Shown here piece by piece: positions 34,680 through 44,500 of a stretch of DNA of 64,000 nucleotides. Within the stretch, counting starts at the first letter, position 1. Every line of letters starts with the position of its first letter. The DNA is from Lachnospiraceae bacterium (lineage in GTDB: Bacteria; Bacillota; Clostridia; Lachnospirales; Lachnospiraceae). The position numbers were made by a program, and so were the translations under genes. The stretch is from the NCBI GenBank assembly GCA_900168235.1, contig FUZG01000007.1, positions 123,973-187,972 on the forward strand, written 5' to 3'. The notes below the pieces were generated by a model. The model did no database searches. It worked only from the letters and a program-made list of their open reading frames with translations, and had not been told where the DNA came from.

Positions 34680-35030
34680 TTATAGGAAAATACATATTAA
34701 GATCGGAATCACCAATAGCGACAATAGTGTTCCTGAGAAAACCAAAGTTACAATAGCCAGTGCATTTTTTCCGGAAAGTCGTATGATGGTTATGCTTATA
34801 ATAAGGTTTGCGATACTTACAGGGACTAATAGGATAGCGATAACTGCAAGAAAGATGAGAAGAAACGATCCGCCAAACAAAATGTACCAGCCGATCACCG
34901 GATTATCGTGGCTTCCTGCACAACCGTATAAAAATCGAAGAACCCCAAGGAATCCCAAGATTAAAAGAATAGACTGCATAATGCTCAAAATGCGATTAGT
35001 TACTATAAAATCCTGTATGTTGCCTTTCAT
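34680..35030 (-). CDS. Small membrane protein of unknown function
   Basis: A 116-residue hydrophobic protein with about three transmembrane segments (roughly residues 13-35, 45-70 and 88-115). I recognise no motif. The ATG has GAGGATAG about 10 nt upstream. It follows the 173-residue membrane protein gene after 29 nt, so the two are probably an operon. A + T content is higher than in the housekeeping genes next to it, which fits accessory DNA. Confidence 0.6.
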   Translation of the reverse strand: MKGNIQDFIVTNRILSIMQSILLILGFLGVLRFLYGCAGSHDNPVIGWYILFGGSFLLIFLAVIAILLVPVSIANLIISITIIRLSGKNALAIVTLVFSGTLLSLLVIPILICIFL

Positions 35031-35059
35031 TTTTATCTATCCTCGAATTTATTCATTTC

Positions 35060-35581
35060 TCAAAGCTGATTTGCCGGCTGTGGAGCGATGAAATGTTTTT
35101 TATAGTCGTTTCTTATTGAGAAAGCTGTGATAATGTCGATAAGATACCATGAATTAACAACCAGGTATAATAACATTTTTACTACAGATATTTTTTTATC
35201 TATTTTTAGTTTGATCGTACATATTTCTGCTGGGATAACTGTTGTAGCAAATACCGCGGCATCTATTGCTATTAGTATTGGTAAAACAAAAATTCCGGCG
35301 CCTGCCAGAGCCATTAAGATAGTAAAAATTCCCGTTGCTACTACAAAAAATAGTACATAATATGGGATTTGTATCAGTTTTACTATCAGATTCACTTTCG
35401 CAAGTTTACTTTTATCAGGTGATAATATCGAGATTATTAAGGTGAAAATTATCTCAATTATCATTCCTATAAAACAAATGCTGTAAAGCAGTACCCAACT
35501 ATCCTGAATTTTGCTTGAAGTATAAAAAAGAATCAGGTAAACATACGGCATTACTGCGTTTAGATACAAGAGATTTTCCAT
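35060..35581 (-). CDS. Multi-pass membrane protein of unknown function
   Basis: A 173-residue protein with about five transmembrane segments and a basic, polar C-terminus (SIRNDYKKHFIAP). No catalytic or transporter motif is visible. The start has GGAG 7 nt upstream (ACGGAGTTAAACC-ATG). It is the first gene of a two-gene minus-strand unit. The pair could be a small accessory module; there is no toxin, immunity or bacteriocin signature to support a specific role. Confidence 0.6.
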   Translation of the reverse strand: MENLLYLNAVMPYVYLILFYTSSKIQDSWVLLYSICFIGMIIEIIFTLIISILSPDKSKLAKVNLIVKLIQIPYYVLFFVVATGIFTILMALAGAGIFVLPILIAIDAAVFATTVIPAEICTIKLKIDKKISVVKMLLYLVVNSWYLIDIITAFSIRNDYKKHFIAPQPANQL

Positions 35582-35654
35582 GGTTTAACTCCGTTTCTGC
35601 TAAATTTTTATATTTTTTTCATGGTACTCCAATTTATTATTCATTTCAATGACA

Positions 35655-35688
35655 GGGGGCAAAAGTCCTTTTTCCCCGACTTATGGCA
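35655..35688. repeat. Small C/G-flanked hairpin repeat, copy 1
   Basis: GGGG, AAAAGTC, TTTTT and CCCC in order, followed by ACTTATGGCA. The same order followed by ACTTATGACA is at 41433-41468. The stem pairs GGGG with CCCC and AAAA with TTTT. The rest of the gap 35582-35828 holds no recognised element. Confidence 0.5.
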
Positions 35689-35828
35689 TAAACAGATGAT
35701 AGTAGTATCATATAAAAAGTTGGATTTCCGCTATTTTTAGAAAAAAACAAAACAGCCCGGCTGTATGTACAGGAGAGCTGTAGGGACAATCACTGAAATT
35801 TGCCACATCAACGAGTCCGGTAAAGGCC

Positions 35829-36032
35829 ATGATCGATCTGGTAATGTGCTGTGACTGTCTGGATGCTGCCACGGATACGGTGGGACGGATCTACAGTCGT
35901 GGAAAAACTTTGGATGAATATCTGGAAGAAGTGAGGGAAGATATTAATTTCTTACTTCAGAAAGAACGTGAACATAACTATCAGGATACATATGAGCTGT
36001 TGAAAAAATGCAGGAAATTGTATGACGGATAG
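35829..36032 (+). CDS. Short hypothetical protein, possibly a gene fragment
   Basis: A 67-residue charged helical protein: Cys-rich near the start (VMCCDCLDAATD), then acidic and basic helices (TLDEYLEEVREDINFLLQKE, YELLKKCRKLYDG). The frame is open for about 15 codons upstream of the ATG, back to a TAG, and there is no convincing ribosome-binding site, so it may be the C-terminal remnant of a longer gene. I recognise no family. Confidence 0.35.
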   Translation: MIDLVMCCDCLDAATDTVGRIYSRGKTLDEYLEEVREDINFLLQKEREHNYQDTYELLKKCRKLYDG

Positions 36033-36075
36033 ATAGGACTGTTAAATGAATCCGACTTTGTCGGATTCTCAGCGC

Positions 36076-36100
36076 AAGCGCGGGAGCCGTAGGGTCTTCC
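36076..36100 (-). repeat. 25-bp repeat, copy 1
   Basis: On the minus strand this reads GGAAGA, C, CCTACGGCTCCC, then GCGCTT. It matches the plus strand at 54776-54800 with three mismatches. Just upstream is the hairpin GAATCCGAC/GTCGGATTC. Confidence 0.5.
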
Positions 36101-36109
36101 TATAAGTTG

Positions 36110-36154
36110 AAAGAGAGTTGAAGCAGGAGAATGTCTCCTTTTTCAACTCTCTTT
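36110..36154. terminator. Bidirectional terminator before the LacI gene end
   Basis: The 13-bp stem AAAGAGAGTTGAA/TTCAACTCTCTTT encloses AGGAGA/TCTCCT. A and T tracts on both sides allow use from either strand: the short plus-strand gene and the convergent LacI gene. Confidence 0.8.
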
Positions 36155-36177
36155 TACTGTTGTTGATCAACTTATGC

Positions 36178-37236
36178 TTAGAAAGAATCCCGATAGATCA
36201 GATTAGTTTCTGTGTGTACTATCCTGAAGTTCATGGATGGTTCCTTGATCCTTGACAAAAGAAGTTCAACAGCTTCATGTCCCATCAGCTGACTATGGAT
36301 ATGCACTGTAGTCATTGCAGGATTAACTATAGTAGACTCCTGAGAATCGTCAAAACCACATAATTTCACCTCATCGGGTACGGAAATATTATTTTTTCGG
36401 GCTATTTTCAGAAAATCGAATGCAACAAAATCATTTGCGCATATGAAAATATCGGGAAGTTTTTTGAATTTTTTTATTTCTGATTCAAGGTAGCCCTGAT
36501 AATTTATTGCTTCACCGGTTTTGGAATTAATCTCAGATTCTGTGAGACATATACTATCATCATATTTGAGTCCGTAATAATTCAAAGCATTTCTAAAAGC
36601 AGCATATCTCTCATAAAAAGAACGGCAGTGATATTTATCACCGATAAATCCTATCCTTGAAAATCCCTTTTCACAGCACTTTTTTATAACAGAATAAGCG
36701 TAAGCCTCATTTTCCATTAGCAGGATATCTGCATTTAGCGGTTCTTCGCCCATTATGCAGGGAGAGTCGATGAATAGCACCGGAACAGATAGTGATGACA
36801 ACATTCTGCAATAGGCGATATTAAAAATCTCTGCGCAGAATATCCCGGCTATCCGGTCCAGGCTCAGGCTGCCGGGAAGTTTGCATTCTGCAATCTCAGA
36901 AGGAAGTACCCTGTAAATGGTCAGACTGCAGCCAATCTCGGAGAGTTCCTGTTGGATCTTATCGATCATAGTGGAACCAAAGTGAGAGTTATCAAGTTTA
37001 GAAGTAGTGATAAAAGCCAGATCCATAGGTTTGTCAGTTGAGATATTGCTTTTGATCTTTTTCGTCGTTACGTCTATGTAGGAAAACTGCTTGTATCCCA
37101 TTTCTGCAGCTTTTTGCAGAACCATATCACGTGTTGAATCAGCGATAGTGCCGGTATTGTTAATAGCTTTCGAAACAGTGTTTCGGGATAAGTTAAGTGC
37201 ATCGGCAATATCCTGAATGGTTACTCTAGTATTCAT
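36178..37236 (-). CDS. LacI family transcriptional regulator
   Basis: A 352-residue LacI/GalR repressor. The N-terminal helix-turn-helix reads VTIQDIADALNLSRNTVSKA with hinge NNTGTIADSTRDMVLQKAAEMGYK. The sugar-binding domain has FIGDKYHCRSFYERYAAF, DIFICANDFVAFDFL and the typical late segment LCGFDDSQESTIVNPAMTTVH. It is divergently oriented to the sugar ABC importer and GH32 genes, so it is the likely local regulator. Candidate operators TTATCGATAA and TTATCGACAA flank the importer promoter. The inducer is unknown; fructans or fructose are plausible from the GH32 gene. Confidence 0.92.
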   Translation of the reverse strand: MNTRVTIQDIADALNLSRNTVSKAINNTGTIADSTRDMVLQKAAEMGYKQFSYIDVTTKKIKSNISTDKPMDLAFITTSKLDNSHFGSTMIDKIQQELSEIGCSLTIYRVLPSEIAECKLPGSLSLDRIAGIFCAEIFNIAYCRMLSSLSVPVLFIDSPCIMGEEPLNADILLMENEAYAYSVIKKCCEKGFSRIGFIGDKYHCRSFYERYAAFRNALNYYGLKYDDSICLTESEINSKTGEAINYQGYLESEIKKFKKLPDIFICANDFVAFDFLKIARKNNISVPDEVKLCGFDDSQESTIVNPAMTTVHIHSQLMGHEAVELLLSRIKEPSMNFRIVHTETNLIYRDSF

Positions 37237-37274
37237 TCTAAATCCTCATAAGAAAGTATTAAGCGACAAATACA

Positions 37275-37645
37275 TATGATGTCACGGATTGCTTCATTGC
37301 TACGCAATTCCCGCAATCCTAAAACACTCGCATTCCGCGTAATAACGCTACTTGCTCGTGTTTTGCGGGTCCCAAGGTCTCAATCGTTACTGTTCACTCG
37401 CTATCAGCTCGTTCCAGTAACTGATTTTGCCAATTAAATCGCCTGCGGCGATGGGCAAAATCATAATGGCTCGCCTTATTCTATGGTCGCAACCAGCTAA
37501 AGCATACACTCTCACTAAGCTCACATGCGTTCACTAAGTGTTCGTAGCATCCGCAGCGTAGTGCTCCGGTTGCGTCTGAACAGTAACTCAAAATCCTCTT
37601 TGTGCAAGCACAATCGGATTTTGACCTTTTGACCCTGACATCATA
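37275..37645 (-). repeat. Enlarged multi-helix repeat, divergent copy
   Basis: Read on the minus strand, this 371-bp element has the P1-P2-P3-P4 order of the etfB-etfA units. P1 is TATGATGTCA/TGACATCATA; P2 has GGGTC/GACCC, AAATCC-GA-TTGTG-CTTG-CACAA-AGA-GGATTT; P3 has AAAACAC/GTGTTTT with GCGT-TATT-ACGC; P4 is GGATTGC/GCAATCC. Extra sequence of about 200 nt is inserted within P2, bounded by GTTACTGTTC/GAACAGTAAC and holding CGCAACC/GGTTGCG and GATTTTGCC/GGCAAAATC stems. This fills most of the LacI-importer gap (37237-37928). Confidence 0.75.
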
Positions 37646-37656
37646 CATATGACTCC

Positions 37657-37666
37657 TTATCGATAA
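37657..37666. promoter_or_regulatory. Candidate LacI-family operator 1
   Basis: The perfect palindrome TTATCGATAA has the central CG typical of LacI-family operators. It lies 192 nt upstream of the importer -35 box. Confidence 0.4.
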
Positions 37667-37779
37667 ACTAATCTTAATTTATATTTTGTAATGTGTCAAA
37701 TGTAAAAGTGACAAATGTCATAATGTAACATAAACAAATGTAATTGGATGATTAGGAGAAAAGCCGAGGTTGTAGTTGA

Positions 37780-37789
37780 TTATCGACAA
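37780..37789. promoter_or_regulatory. Candidate LacI-family operator 2
   Basis: TTATCGACAA, one mismatch from operator 1, lies 60 nt upstream of the importer -35 box. The two sites are 123 bp apart, a distance compatible with looping. Confidence 0.4.
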
Positions 37790-37848
37790 AAAAGGACATT
37801 TGTTCATGTGATATTTAAATAAATATATGTGCAAATGCACGAATATTA

Positions 37849-37877
37849 TTGACGTATGCACAACAATGGAATACTAT
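37849..37877 (+). promoter_or_regulatory. Promoter of the sugar importer operon
   Basis: TTGACG (37849-37854), 17 nt and TACTAT (37872-37877). It rules out the in-frame ATG at 37827 as the start of the permease. Confidence 0.6.
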
Positions 37878-37928
37878 TGGTTTCGGAAAAAAGAAATAGA
37901 ATTGTGCAAATGTAAACATGGGGCTTTT

Positions 37929-38843
37929 ATGGATAGAAATATAAGTGAAATAAAGAAGACATTTACTTATGTAAAAAAACACTGGCAGTTATATGTGATA
38001 TTTTTGATGCCGGCACTTTTATTAACAATTATCTTTAAGTATCTGCCGATGGGAGGCATACTTATAGGATTTATGGACTATAACCCGATAAGAGGGATAC
38101 TTGGGAGCAGGTGGATCGGATTTAAGAATTTCAGCAGATTTCTTTCTTCTCCGGATTTCATGAGTTACCTGTTAAATACTCTAAAGCTCAGTATCTATGG
38201 ACTGGCATGGGGATTTCCGGTTCCGATAATCCTTGCTTTGACACTTAACAGGGTGAGAAGCAAAGGAGTGAGGCAGAAATTACAGACGGTGTTATATCTG
38301 CCAAACTTCATATCGGTAATAGTCCTTTGCGGTCTGGTGAGAATCCTTCTTTCGGTAACAGGACCTATAAATCAGCTTTTAGGTTCACAGATCAATTTTA
38401 TGACAATGCCGGGGGCTTTCAGAACTATCTACATTGCGTCCGGAATCTGGCAGGGAGCCGGCTGGGCATCGATCATGTACACAGCAGCGCTCGCAGGAGC
38501 AAGTCAGGAACTTAGAGAAGCGGCAGTAATGGATGGAGCGAACCTCTGGCAGCAGATAAAGGTAGTTGAATGGCCGGCGATCAAGGATATGGTCGTGATT
38601 CAGTTCATACTTCAGGCCGGAAACATTATGAGTATTGGTTTTGAAAAAGCATATGCCCTTCAAACAGACTTAAATATGGCGAGTTCCGAGATCATAGCGA
38701 CCTATGTTTATAAGAAGGGTCTTCTTGACGGAGATTACAGTTTTTCAACTGCGGTAGGTCTTTTTAATACGATTATCAATGTCATTCTTCTTCTGATCGT
38801 AAATAAGGCAGTTGAAAAAATGAATGACGGAAAGGGTCTTTGA
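37929..38843 (+). CDS. Sugar ABC transporter permease, LplB type
   Basis: A 304-residue inner-membrane permease with six transmembrane segments. The first begins LYVIFLMPALLLTIIFKYLPMGG, typical of the LplB/YtcP-type oligosaccharide importers. The EAA loop that contacts the ATPase reads LREAAVMDGANLWQQIKVVEWPAIK. The start is placed at MDRNISEIKK because the promoter lies in the upstream part of the frame; its ribosome-binding site is weak. The next permease follows within 3 nt. No ATPase gene is in the operon, as usual for this class, which shares MsmK-type ATPases. Confidence 0.9.
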   Translation: MDRNISEIKKTFTYVKKHWQLYVIFLMPALLLTIIFKYLPMGGILIGFMDYNPIRGILGSRWIGFKNFSRFLSSPDFMSYLLNTLKLSIYGLAWGFPVPIILALTLNRVRSKGVRQKLQTVLYLPNFISVIVLCGLVRILLSVTGPINQLLGSQINFMTMPGAFRTIYIASGIWQGAGWASIMYTAALAGASQELREAAVMDGANLWQQIKVVEWPAIKDMVVIQFILQAGNIMSIGFEKAYALQTDLNMASSEIIATYVYKKGLLDGDYSFSTAVGLFNTIINVILLLIVNKAVEKMNDGKGL

Positions 38844-38845
38844 TC

Positions 38846-39742
38846 ATGAGGAAAAGAAAATTTGCAAATATACCGTTTTCGGACAAGGTACTGTTGAGTT
38901 TTAGCTTCGTTTTTCTTGGATTATTTGTAGTTGCGGTCATAGTTCCGATAGTTTACATCATCATTGCTTCCTTCATGGATCCGGTAACGCTGCAAAATAG
39001 CGGAATATCCTTTGACATGAGCAAATGGACAACTACAGCCTATGAGAGAGTTTTGTCAAATCCTCAGATATGGACAGGATTCAGAAATGCGATCGTTTAT
39101 TCCGTGTTATTTACGGTCATATCCGTAGGTGTAACACTTCTCGCAGCATATCCTATGTCGAGAAAAGACTTTAAGGGCAGAAAATTTTTCAATCTGATAT
39201 TTGTCATAACGATGTTTTTTGGAGGCGGTCTGATACCTACATATCTCCTGATAAGTGATATGGGATTGTTGAACAGTATGTGGGCTGTGATCCTTCCGGG
39301 AGCATTCAGCGTATGGAATATGATAATCGCCCGCACATATTATCAAAATATACCGTCGGAGTTAAGGGAAGCGGCAGAGGTTGATGGAGCAAGTGATCTG
39401 GTTTATTTTTTCAAGATCCTGCTTCCTGTATGTACGCCTGTAATAACAGTTTTGGCTCTCTGGCAGTTTGTTGGTATGTGGAATAGTTATTTTGACGCAA
39501 TGATATATCTGAACGATGCGGCGAAGCAGCCGCTTCAGCTGGTGCTTCGTTCGATACTGATACAAAATCAGCCCGAATCGGGAATGATAGCTGACATGCA
39601 GAGTACGGCAGCAAGAGCTCAGCTCGCTGAGCTTTTGAAATATGCAACCATCATTATATCCAGCTTACCGCTTCTAATAATGTATCCGTTTTTCCAAAAA
39701 TATTTTGACAGCGGAATAATGGTTGGATCTGTAAAGGGTTAA
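38846..39742 (+). CDS. Sugar ABC transporter permease, LplC/YtcP type
   Basis: A 298-residue second permease with six transmembrane segments. The EAA loop is LREAAEVDGASDLVYFFKILLPVCTPVI, and the ending ADMQSTAARAQLAELLKYATIIISSLPLLIMYP is conserved in this type. The start at ATG 38846 follows AAAGGG in the end of the previous gene; a TTG at 38840 would add two residues. It forms the heterodimeric channel with the upstream permease. Confidence 0.92.
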   Translation: MRKRKFANIPFSDKVLLSFSFVFLGLFVVAVIVPIVYIIIASFMDPVTLQNSGISFDMSKWTTTAYERVLSNPQIWTGFRNAIVYSVLFTVISVGVTLLAAYPMSRKDFKGRKFFNLIFVITMFFGGGLIPTYLLISDMGLLNSMWAVILPGAFSVWNMIIARTYYQNIPSELREAAEVDGASDLVYFFKILLPVCTPVITVLALWQFVGMWNSYFDAMIYLNDAAKQPLQLVLRSILIQNQPESGMIADMQSTAARAQLAELLKYATIIISSLPLLIMYPFFQKYFDSGIMVGSVKG

Positions 39743-39760
39743 AGGGAAAGGAAATGAACA

Positions 39761-41428
39761 ATGAAAAAGTGGGTATTGAGATTAATCATGACATCAGTAT
39801 TGGCGTCTTTTGTGGCTGTATCGAGTGCTGGGTGCGGCAAAAAGGCAGCACTCAGTAATGGAGAGATGCAGGTAGTAGCGAAGGAAAGCCTCGCATTTCC
39901 GTTAAAGGAGCAGAAAACCATAAAGGGTTTAACGAGCTATCCTGCAAATACAGAGTCTGATCCGAATAACAGAACTATTTTCAAGAGACTTGAGGAAGAA
40001 ACAAATGTCCATGTGGAGTGGAATGCGATCCAGTCAGATCAGTGGGCAGATAAGATCTCTCTTGAAATGGCTAACGTAAATACTCTTCCGGATTTTGTGT
40101 TTACGGCATCCTTTAATGACAGTGATCTCTTAAAGTATGCAGATCAGGGTGTGATCATCAATCTTGAGGAATACATTGATAACTACATGCCAAATCTCAG
40201 GGCGGTTTTTGATAAGTATCCTGAATATCGTGCGATGTGCACGGATGTCAACGGACATATCTGGGCTTTGCCTTGGATAGAGCAGCTCGGAAGTGAAAAG
40301 ACAGCTATTCAGACCATCGACAATATGAGCTTTATTAATAAAAAGTGGCTGGATTTCCTTGGACTTGAGGTTCCGGAAACAACTGATGATCTTGAAAAAG
40401 TCCTCATTGCATTTAGAGATCATGCTCCTGAGCTTCAGAAAGAGTTTGGTATCGAAGGATCTATCATTCCTATGTCATGCATTGTTAATGACGGTGGACA
40501 GGATCCTGCGATCATCATTAACGGATTTGGCGAAGGCATCGGAGATCCTGATAAGGGCAGACATATCGCAGTAAATGATGATCAGAAGGTAGTGTGCAGT
40601 GCGACTCAGGAAGGCTATAAGAAAGGCATCACCTGGCTTCATAAGCTCTATGAGGAAAATCTGATCGATCCTGAAGCATTTACTCAGGAATGGTCAACCT
40701 ACGTATCAAAGGGAAAGTCAGGCAGATACGGAGTTTGCTTCAGCTGGGACGTTGCAAATATCGCAAATCTGGAAGATTGGGTTCCGCTACCGGCACTTAC
40801 TGCAGATGTTAGAAATATCACACCTCAGAACGGTTCTTATACGAGTGGTTTTGACAGAGGACGCTGCGTGGTAACTGCCGCAGCTAAGGAACCGGCACTA
40901 GTATGCGCATGGCTTGATAAGATGTATGATCCGTTCCAGTCTCCGCAGAATAACTGGGGAACTTACGGAGAAAATGATGATTTTGACATTTTTGAACTTG
41001 GCGAAAACGAGAATGGTGAAAAGATGCTGAAACATGCACCGCTCGGTGACGCATCTCCTGTTGAAGTAAGAGAGGCAGAATGTGTTGGTGGACCTCTTGC
41101 AGTCTTAGATGAGTACTATGGCAAATATGTAACATGCCCTGATGACGCGCAGTACAGACTTGACTGGATTAAGGATATCTATACACCGGATATGCACACT
41201 AAGTATATTTATCCGAATGTGTTCATGACAAGAGAGGATAACGAAGAGATTTCAAATATTCAGGCGGACGTAGTAAAGTCGATCAATGCACACAAGTCAG
41301 ACTGGATAATGAATGGCTTCACTGATGCAGATTGGGATGCGTATATATCTGAGCTTGAAGGTTATAAACTTGATAAGATGCTTGAGATCTATCAGAAGTA
41401 CTACGATGCAAGAGTAAAGAATAAATGA
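39761..41428 (+). CDS. Extracellular sugar-binding lipoprotein
   Basis: A 555-residue type 1 extracellular solute-binding protein of the LplA/YtcQ kind. The signal peptide ends in the lipobox SSAGC, so Cys25 would be lipidated and the protein anchored outside the membrane. The long size, the early NNRTIFKRLEEETNVHVEW segment and the late YIYPNVFMTREDNEEI segment are typical of oligosaccharide-binding members. It delivers ligand to the two permeases just upstream; the adjacent GH32 gene suggests fructo-oligosaccharides, which is inference. Confidence 0.92.
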   Translation: MKKWVLRLIMTSVLASFVAVSSAGCGKKAALSNGEMQVVAKESLAFPLKEQKTIKGLTSYPANTESDPNNRTIFKRLEEETNVHVEWNAIQSDQWADKISLEMANVNTLPDFVFTASFNDSDLLKYADQGVIINLEEYIDNYMPNLRAVFDKYPEYRAMCTDVNGHIWALPWIEQLGSEKTAIQTIDNMSFINKKWLDFLGLEVPETTDDLEKVLIAFRDHAPELQKEFGIEGSIIPMSCIVNDGGQDPAIIINGFGEGIGDPDKGRHIAVNDDQKVVCSATQEGYKKGITWLHKLYEENLIDPEAFTQEWSTYVSKGKSGRYGVCFSWDVANIANLEDWVPLPALTADVRNITPQNGSYTSGFDRGRCVVTAAAKEPALVCAWLDKMYDPFQSPQNNWGTYGENDDFDIFELGENENGEKMLKHAPLGDASPVEVREAECVGGPLAVLDEYYGKYVTCPDDAQYRLDWIKDIYTPDMHTKYIYPNVFMTREDNEEISNIQADVVKSINAHKSDWIMNGFTDADWDAYISELEGYKLDKMLEIYQKYYDARVKNK

Positions 41429-41432
41429 TGTT

Positions 41433-41468
41433 GGGGTCAAAAGTCTTTTTGCCCCCTCAACTTATGAC
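41433..41468 (+). repeat. Small C/G-flanked hairpin repeat, copy 2
   Basis: GGGG-T-CAAAA pairs with TTTTTG-CCCC, then ACTTATGACA. Same pattern as 35655-35688. It lies directly after the binding-protein stop and may act as a transcript end or processing hairpin, although no T-run follows. Confidence 0.5.
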
Positions 41469-41525
41469 ACTGTCATCATAATAAATAAGGACTCAAAAAA
41501 ATTTCATCATAAAAAGGGAGAGAGT

Positions 41526-44500
41526 ATGAAAAATAGAAAAATGGTCCGCTCATTATGCGGAGTATTAGGAACAACGGTAATGTTAAGCGGCGCTGCGGTA
41601 AATAATGTTCAGGTTTTTGCCGCTCCGACCGTAAAGGAACAGGAAATGGTAGCAACACAGACTTCTAAAAAGCTTGAGAATTATAAAAATAACATTGGTG
41701 AGCTGACATATTTTGGTGACGGCGAATGGAATGTTACGGATGAGGGGCTTTTAAGTGACGCGATCGGAAAGGGTGACTGCTTTGCCTTTTCAAAGACGCA
41801 TGGTAAAAATTTCGTATATTCAACAGACGTATGCTTCAAGGAGAATCAGGGAGCTGCAGCACTTCTTTTCAGAAGTAATGCGAAGGCGGACAATAAAGAG
41901 AGCTATGCTGTAAATATCGATGCTTCAAATCATAAATGCAAATTTTTCAGATGGCAGAGAAATGATGCTCTTCAGCTTATCGATGAAAAGGAAGTCAAGG
42001 CTAACGAAAATGGACGTTATACACTGAAGGTAGTTGCATATGACTCATGGATCCTCTATTTCGTCAATGATGAGCTCGTTGCCAGCTCAGGAGATTACAC
42101 ATTGCAGCCGGGGGATCTCGGACAGGATACAGTTATCCCGGAAGGTGTATTTGGACTTCTGAACTGGAACAGCAAGGTTGTATTCCAGAATACCTATTAT
42201 AAAGAGCTGAATGATAGCTTTTCTCCATTACTTGATGATATAAAGGTAACTTCAGATAAGGGAACAGTTGAAAAAGAAGCGAGATTTGTTCCTACTGAGC
42301 CGATGATGCTTCAGTATGTAAAGAATGATGCATCAGAAGTAAATATCGAAGTTGAGAAGAGAGATAAAAATGCAGTTGTAGAGATTTCTGATGCTGATGG
42401 AAATATCTATAAAGACGGAAAGGGCATACCTGTTAAAGAAGGTAAAAACTATATTACGGTTAAGACTACAGTTTCCGATAAAGATGGAAATGAGGCATCG
42501 GCTGTATATAAGGTAAATGTTCACAGATTTAAGCAGGATGTAGAGTATTACAATGAGGTTTATCGTGATCAGTATCACTACTCTGTAAAGGAAGGCTGGG
42601 CGAACGATCCTAACGGTCTTGTTTATTACAATGGAAAATATCATCTGTTTTATCAGTTCTATGATGATATCAAATGGGGTCCCATGCACTGGGCACATGC
42701 GACAAGTAAAGACCTGCTTCACTGGGAAGAGGAACCGATCGCATTTTATCCAGATGCAAACGGAGCAATGTTCTCAGGCTGTATAGTAGCAGATAGCAAC
42801 AATAGCTCAGGACTTTTCAAATCAGATAAGGGTGGTCTGGTAGCTCTTATCACAGCAGATGGAAACGGTCAGAGAATAAAGGTGGCTTACAGCGAGGATG
42901 AGGGAAAGACCTGGAATAAGCTCGATAAGGTTGCAGCTGACTGGACAAATGACCCGTTAAATAATCGTGACTTCAGAGATCCCAAGGTATTCAGATGGGA
43001 GGGAAAATGGTTCATGGTTGTTGCCGGTGGTCCGCTTAGAATCTATTCCTCCGAAAATCTCCTGGAGTGGAAGTGCGAGTCAACATATGGTGATCTGCAT
43101 ACAGAATGTCCGGATTTCTATCCGATCAAAGCAAATGATGGAAAACTTAAGTGGGTTCTGTCCAGAGGTGGAAGATTATACAAAGTCGGATCCTTTAAAG
43201 AGACGAACGGTAAATGGGCATTTATTCCTGATGAGGAATATAAGAACAAAGACGGCATTATGAACTTTGGCAGGGATTCATATGCAGCCATGACCTACTA
43301 TGTTCAGGACTTTGGCACAGAAGAAAATCCGGAAATCCCGGAGATCACAGAAATAAACTGGATGAATACCTGGGAAGACTACTGCAATTCTGTTGCAGAG
43401 AAGACAGGTCAGGACTTCAACGGAACCTTTAACCTCAATCTTAATCTTGGATTAAAGAAGGATGGTTCCTCATATCTTCTGACTCAGACACCGGTAAAGG
43501 CTTATGAGAAACTCAGAAAGACTTCTGAAGCAATAAAGATCAAGGATGCAAAGGTAACTGCTGACAACAATGTTCTTAAAGATTTCAGCGGTGATACTTA
43601 TGAAATCTGCGCAAAATTCCTGCCTGATAAGAATACTAAAAAGGTTGGATTTAAGCTTAGAAAGGGTGCTGGCGAAGAGACTGTCGTTGCTTATGATGTA
43701 GACAGCAAGAAGCTGTATATCGACAGAAGTGAATCCGGAATCGCTATCAGCAATAAGTTCAAAGAAGTTTCCTCTCAGAATATGAAGGTAAATGCTGACG
43801 GAAGTATAGAGCTTCATATCTATGTTGATAAGGCAAGTGTAGAGGTATTCTCCGGAGATAATACAGTATGCGGAGCTGCACAGATTTTTGCTAATCCTTT
43901 AAGTCTCGGAGCAGAGGCGTTTGCAGAGGGTGGATCAGCAAAGGCAGATATAGACATTTATCCGATGGAGAGCATCTGGACAGATAAGAAGGTTGCTGAT
44001 AAGGCATATGCAGTAGGTTCAACATCTTCCGCAACTACATATCTGAATTGCGGTGAGAGCACAAAGCTCAATGCTTATGTACTGCCTCTTGATTCTGATC
44101 AGGAAATAGAGTGGAGCCTTGAGTCAGGAGAGGATGTTATAGAACTTTCCGGTGATGGCGAGATCAAGGCACTGCAGAAAGGAAATGCAGTAGTAGTTGC
44201 TGCAGCTAAGGCAGATCCTTCTCTGATAAGAAAGTTTAAGATAAATGTTTATCGCAATACTTTCAAGACAAATGTAAAAGAATTTGTAAATCTCAACGGT
44301 AACTGGACTGTAGATGATGACACACTTTTTGTATCAAATTCCGGTCAGAATGACTACTATATGGCGAAGGAAATGGTACACGGTGATTATGTCTGGGATA
44401 CAGATATCAAGTTCACAAAGGGACTCATAAATCTCTTTATCCTTTCTGAGCAGCAGAATCCGATAGATGGAGACGGAGCATATTCGATCCAGTTTGCACC

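Noticed and set aside
34680..35581. Bacteriocin/immunity or toxin-antitoxin interpretation of the two small membrane proteins
   Set aside because: No leader peptide, double-glycine motif, antitoxin or protease motif is visible; only membrane helices.
37827..37928. Upstream in-frame extension of the first importer permease
   Set aside because: The promoter (-35 at 37849, -10 at 37872) lies within it, so it cannot be translated from that transcript.
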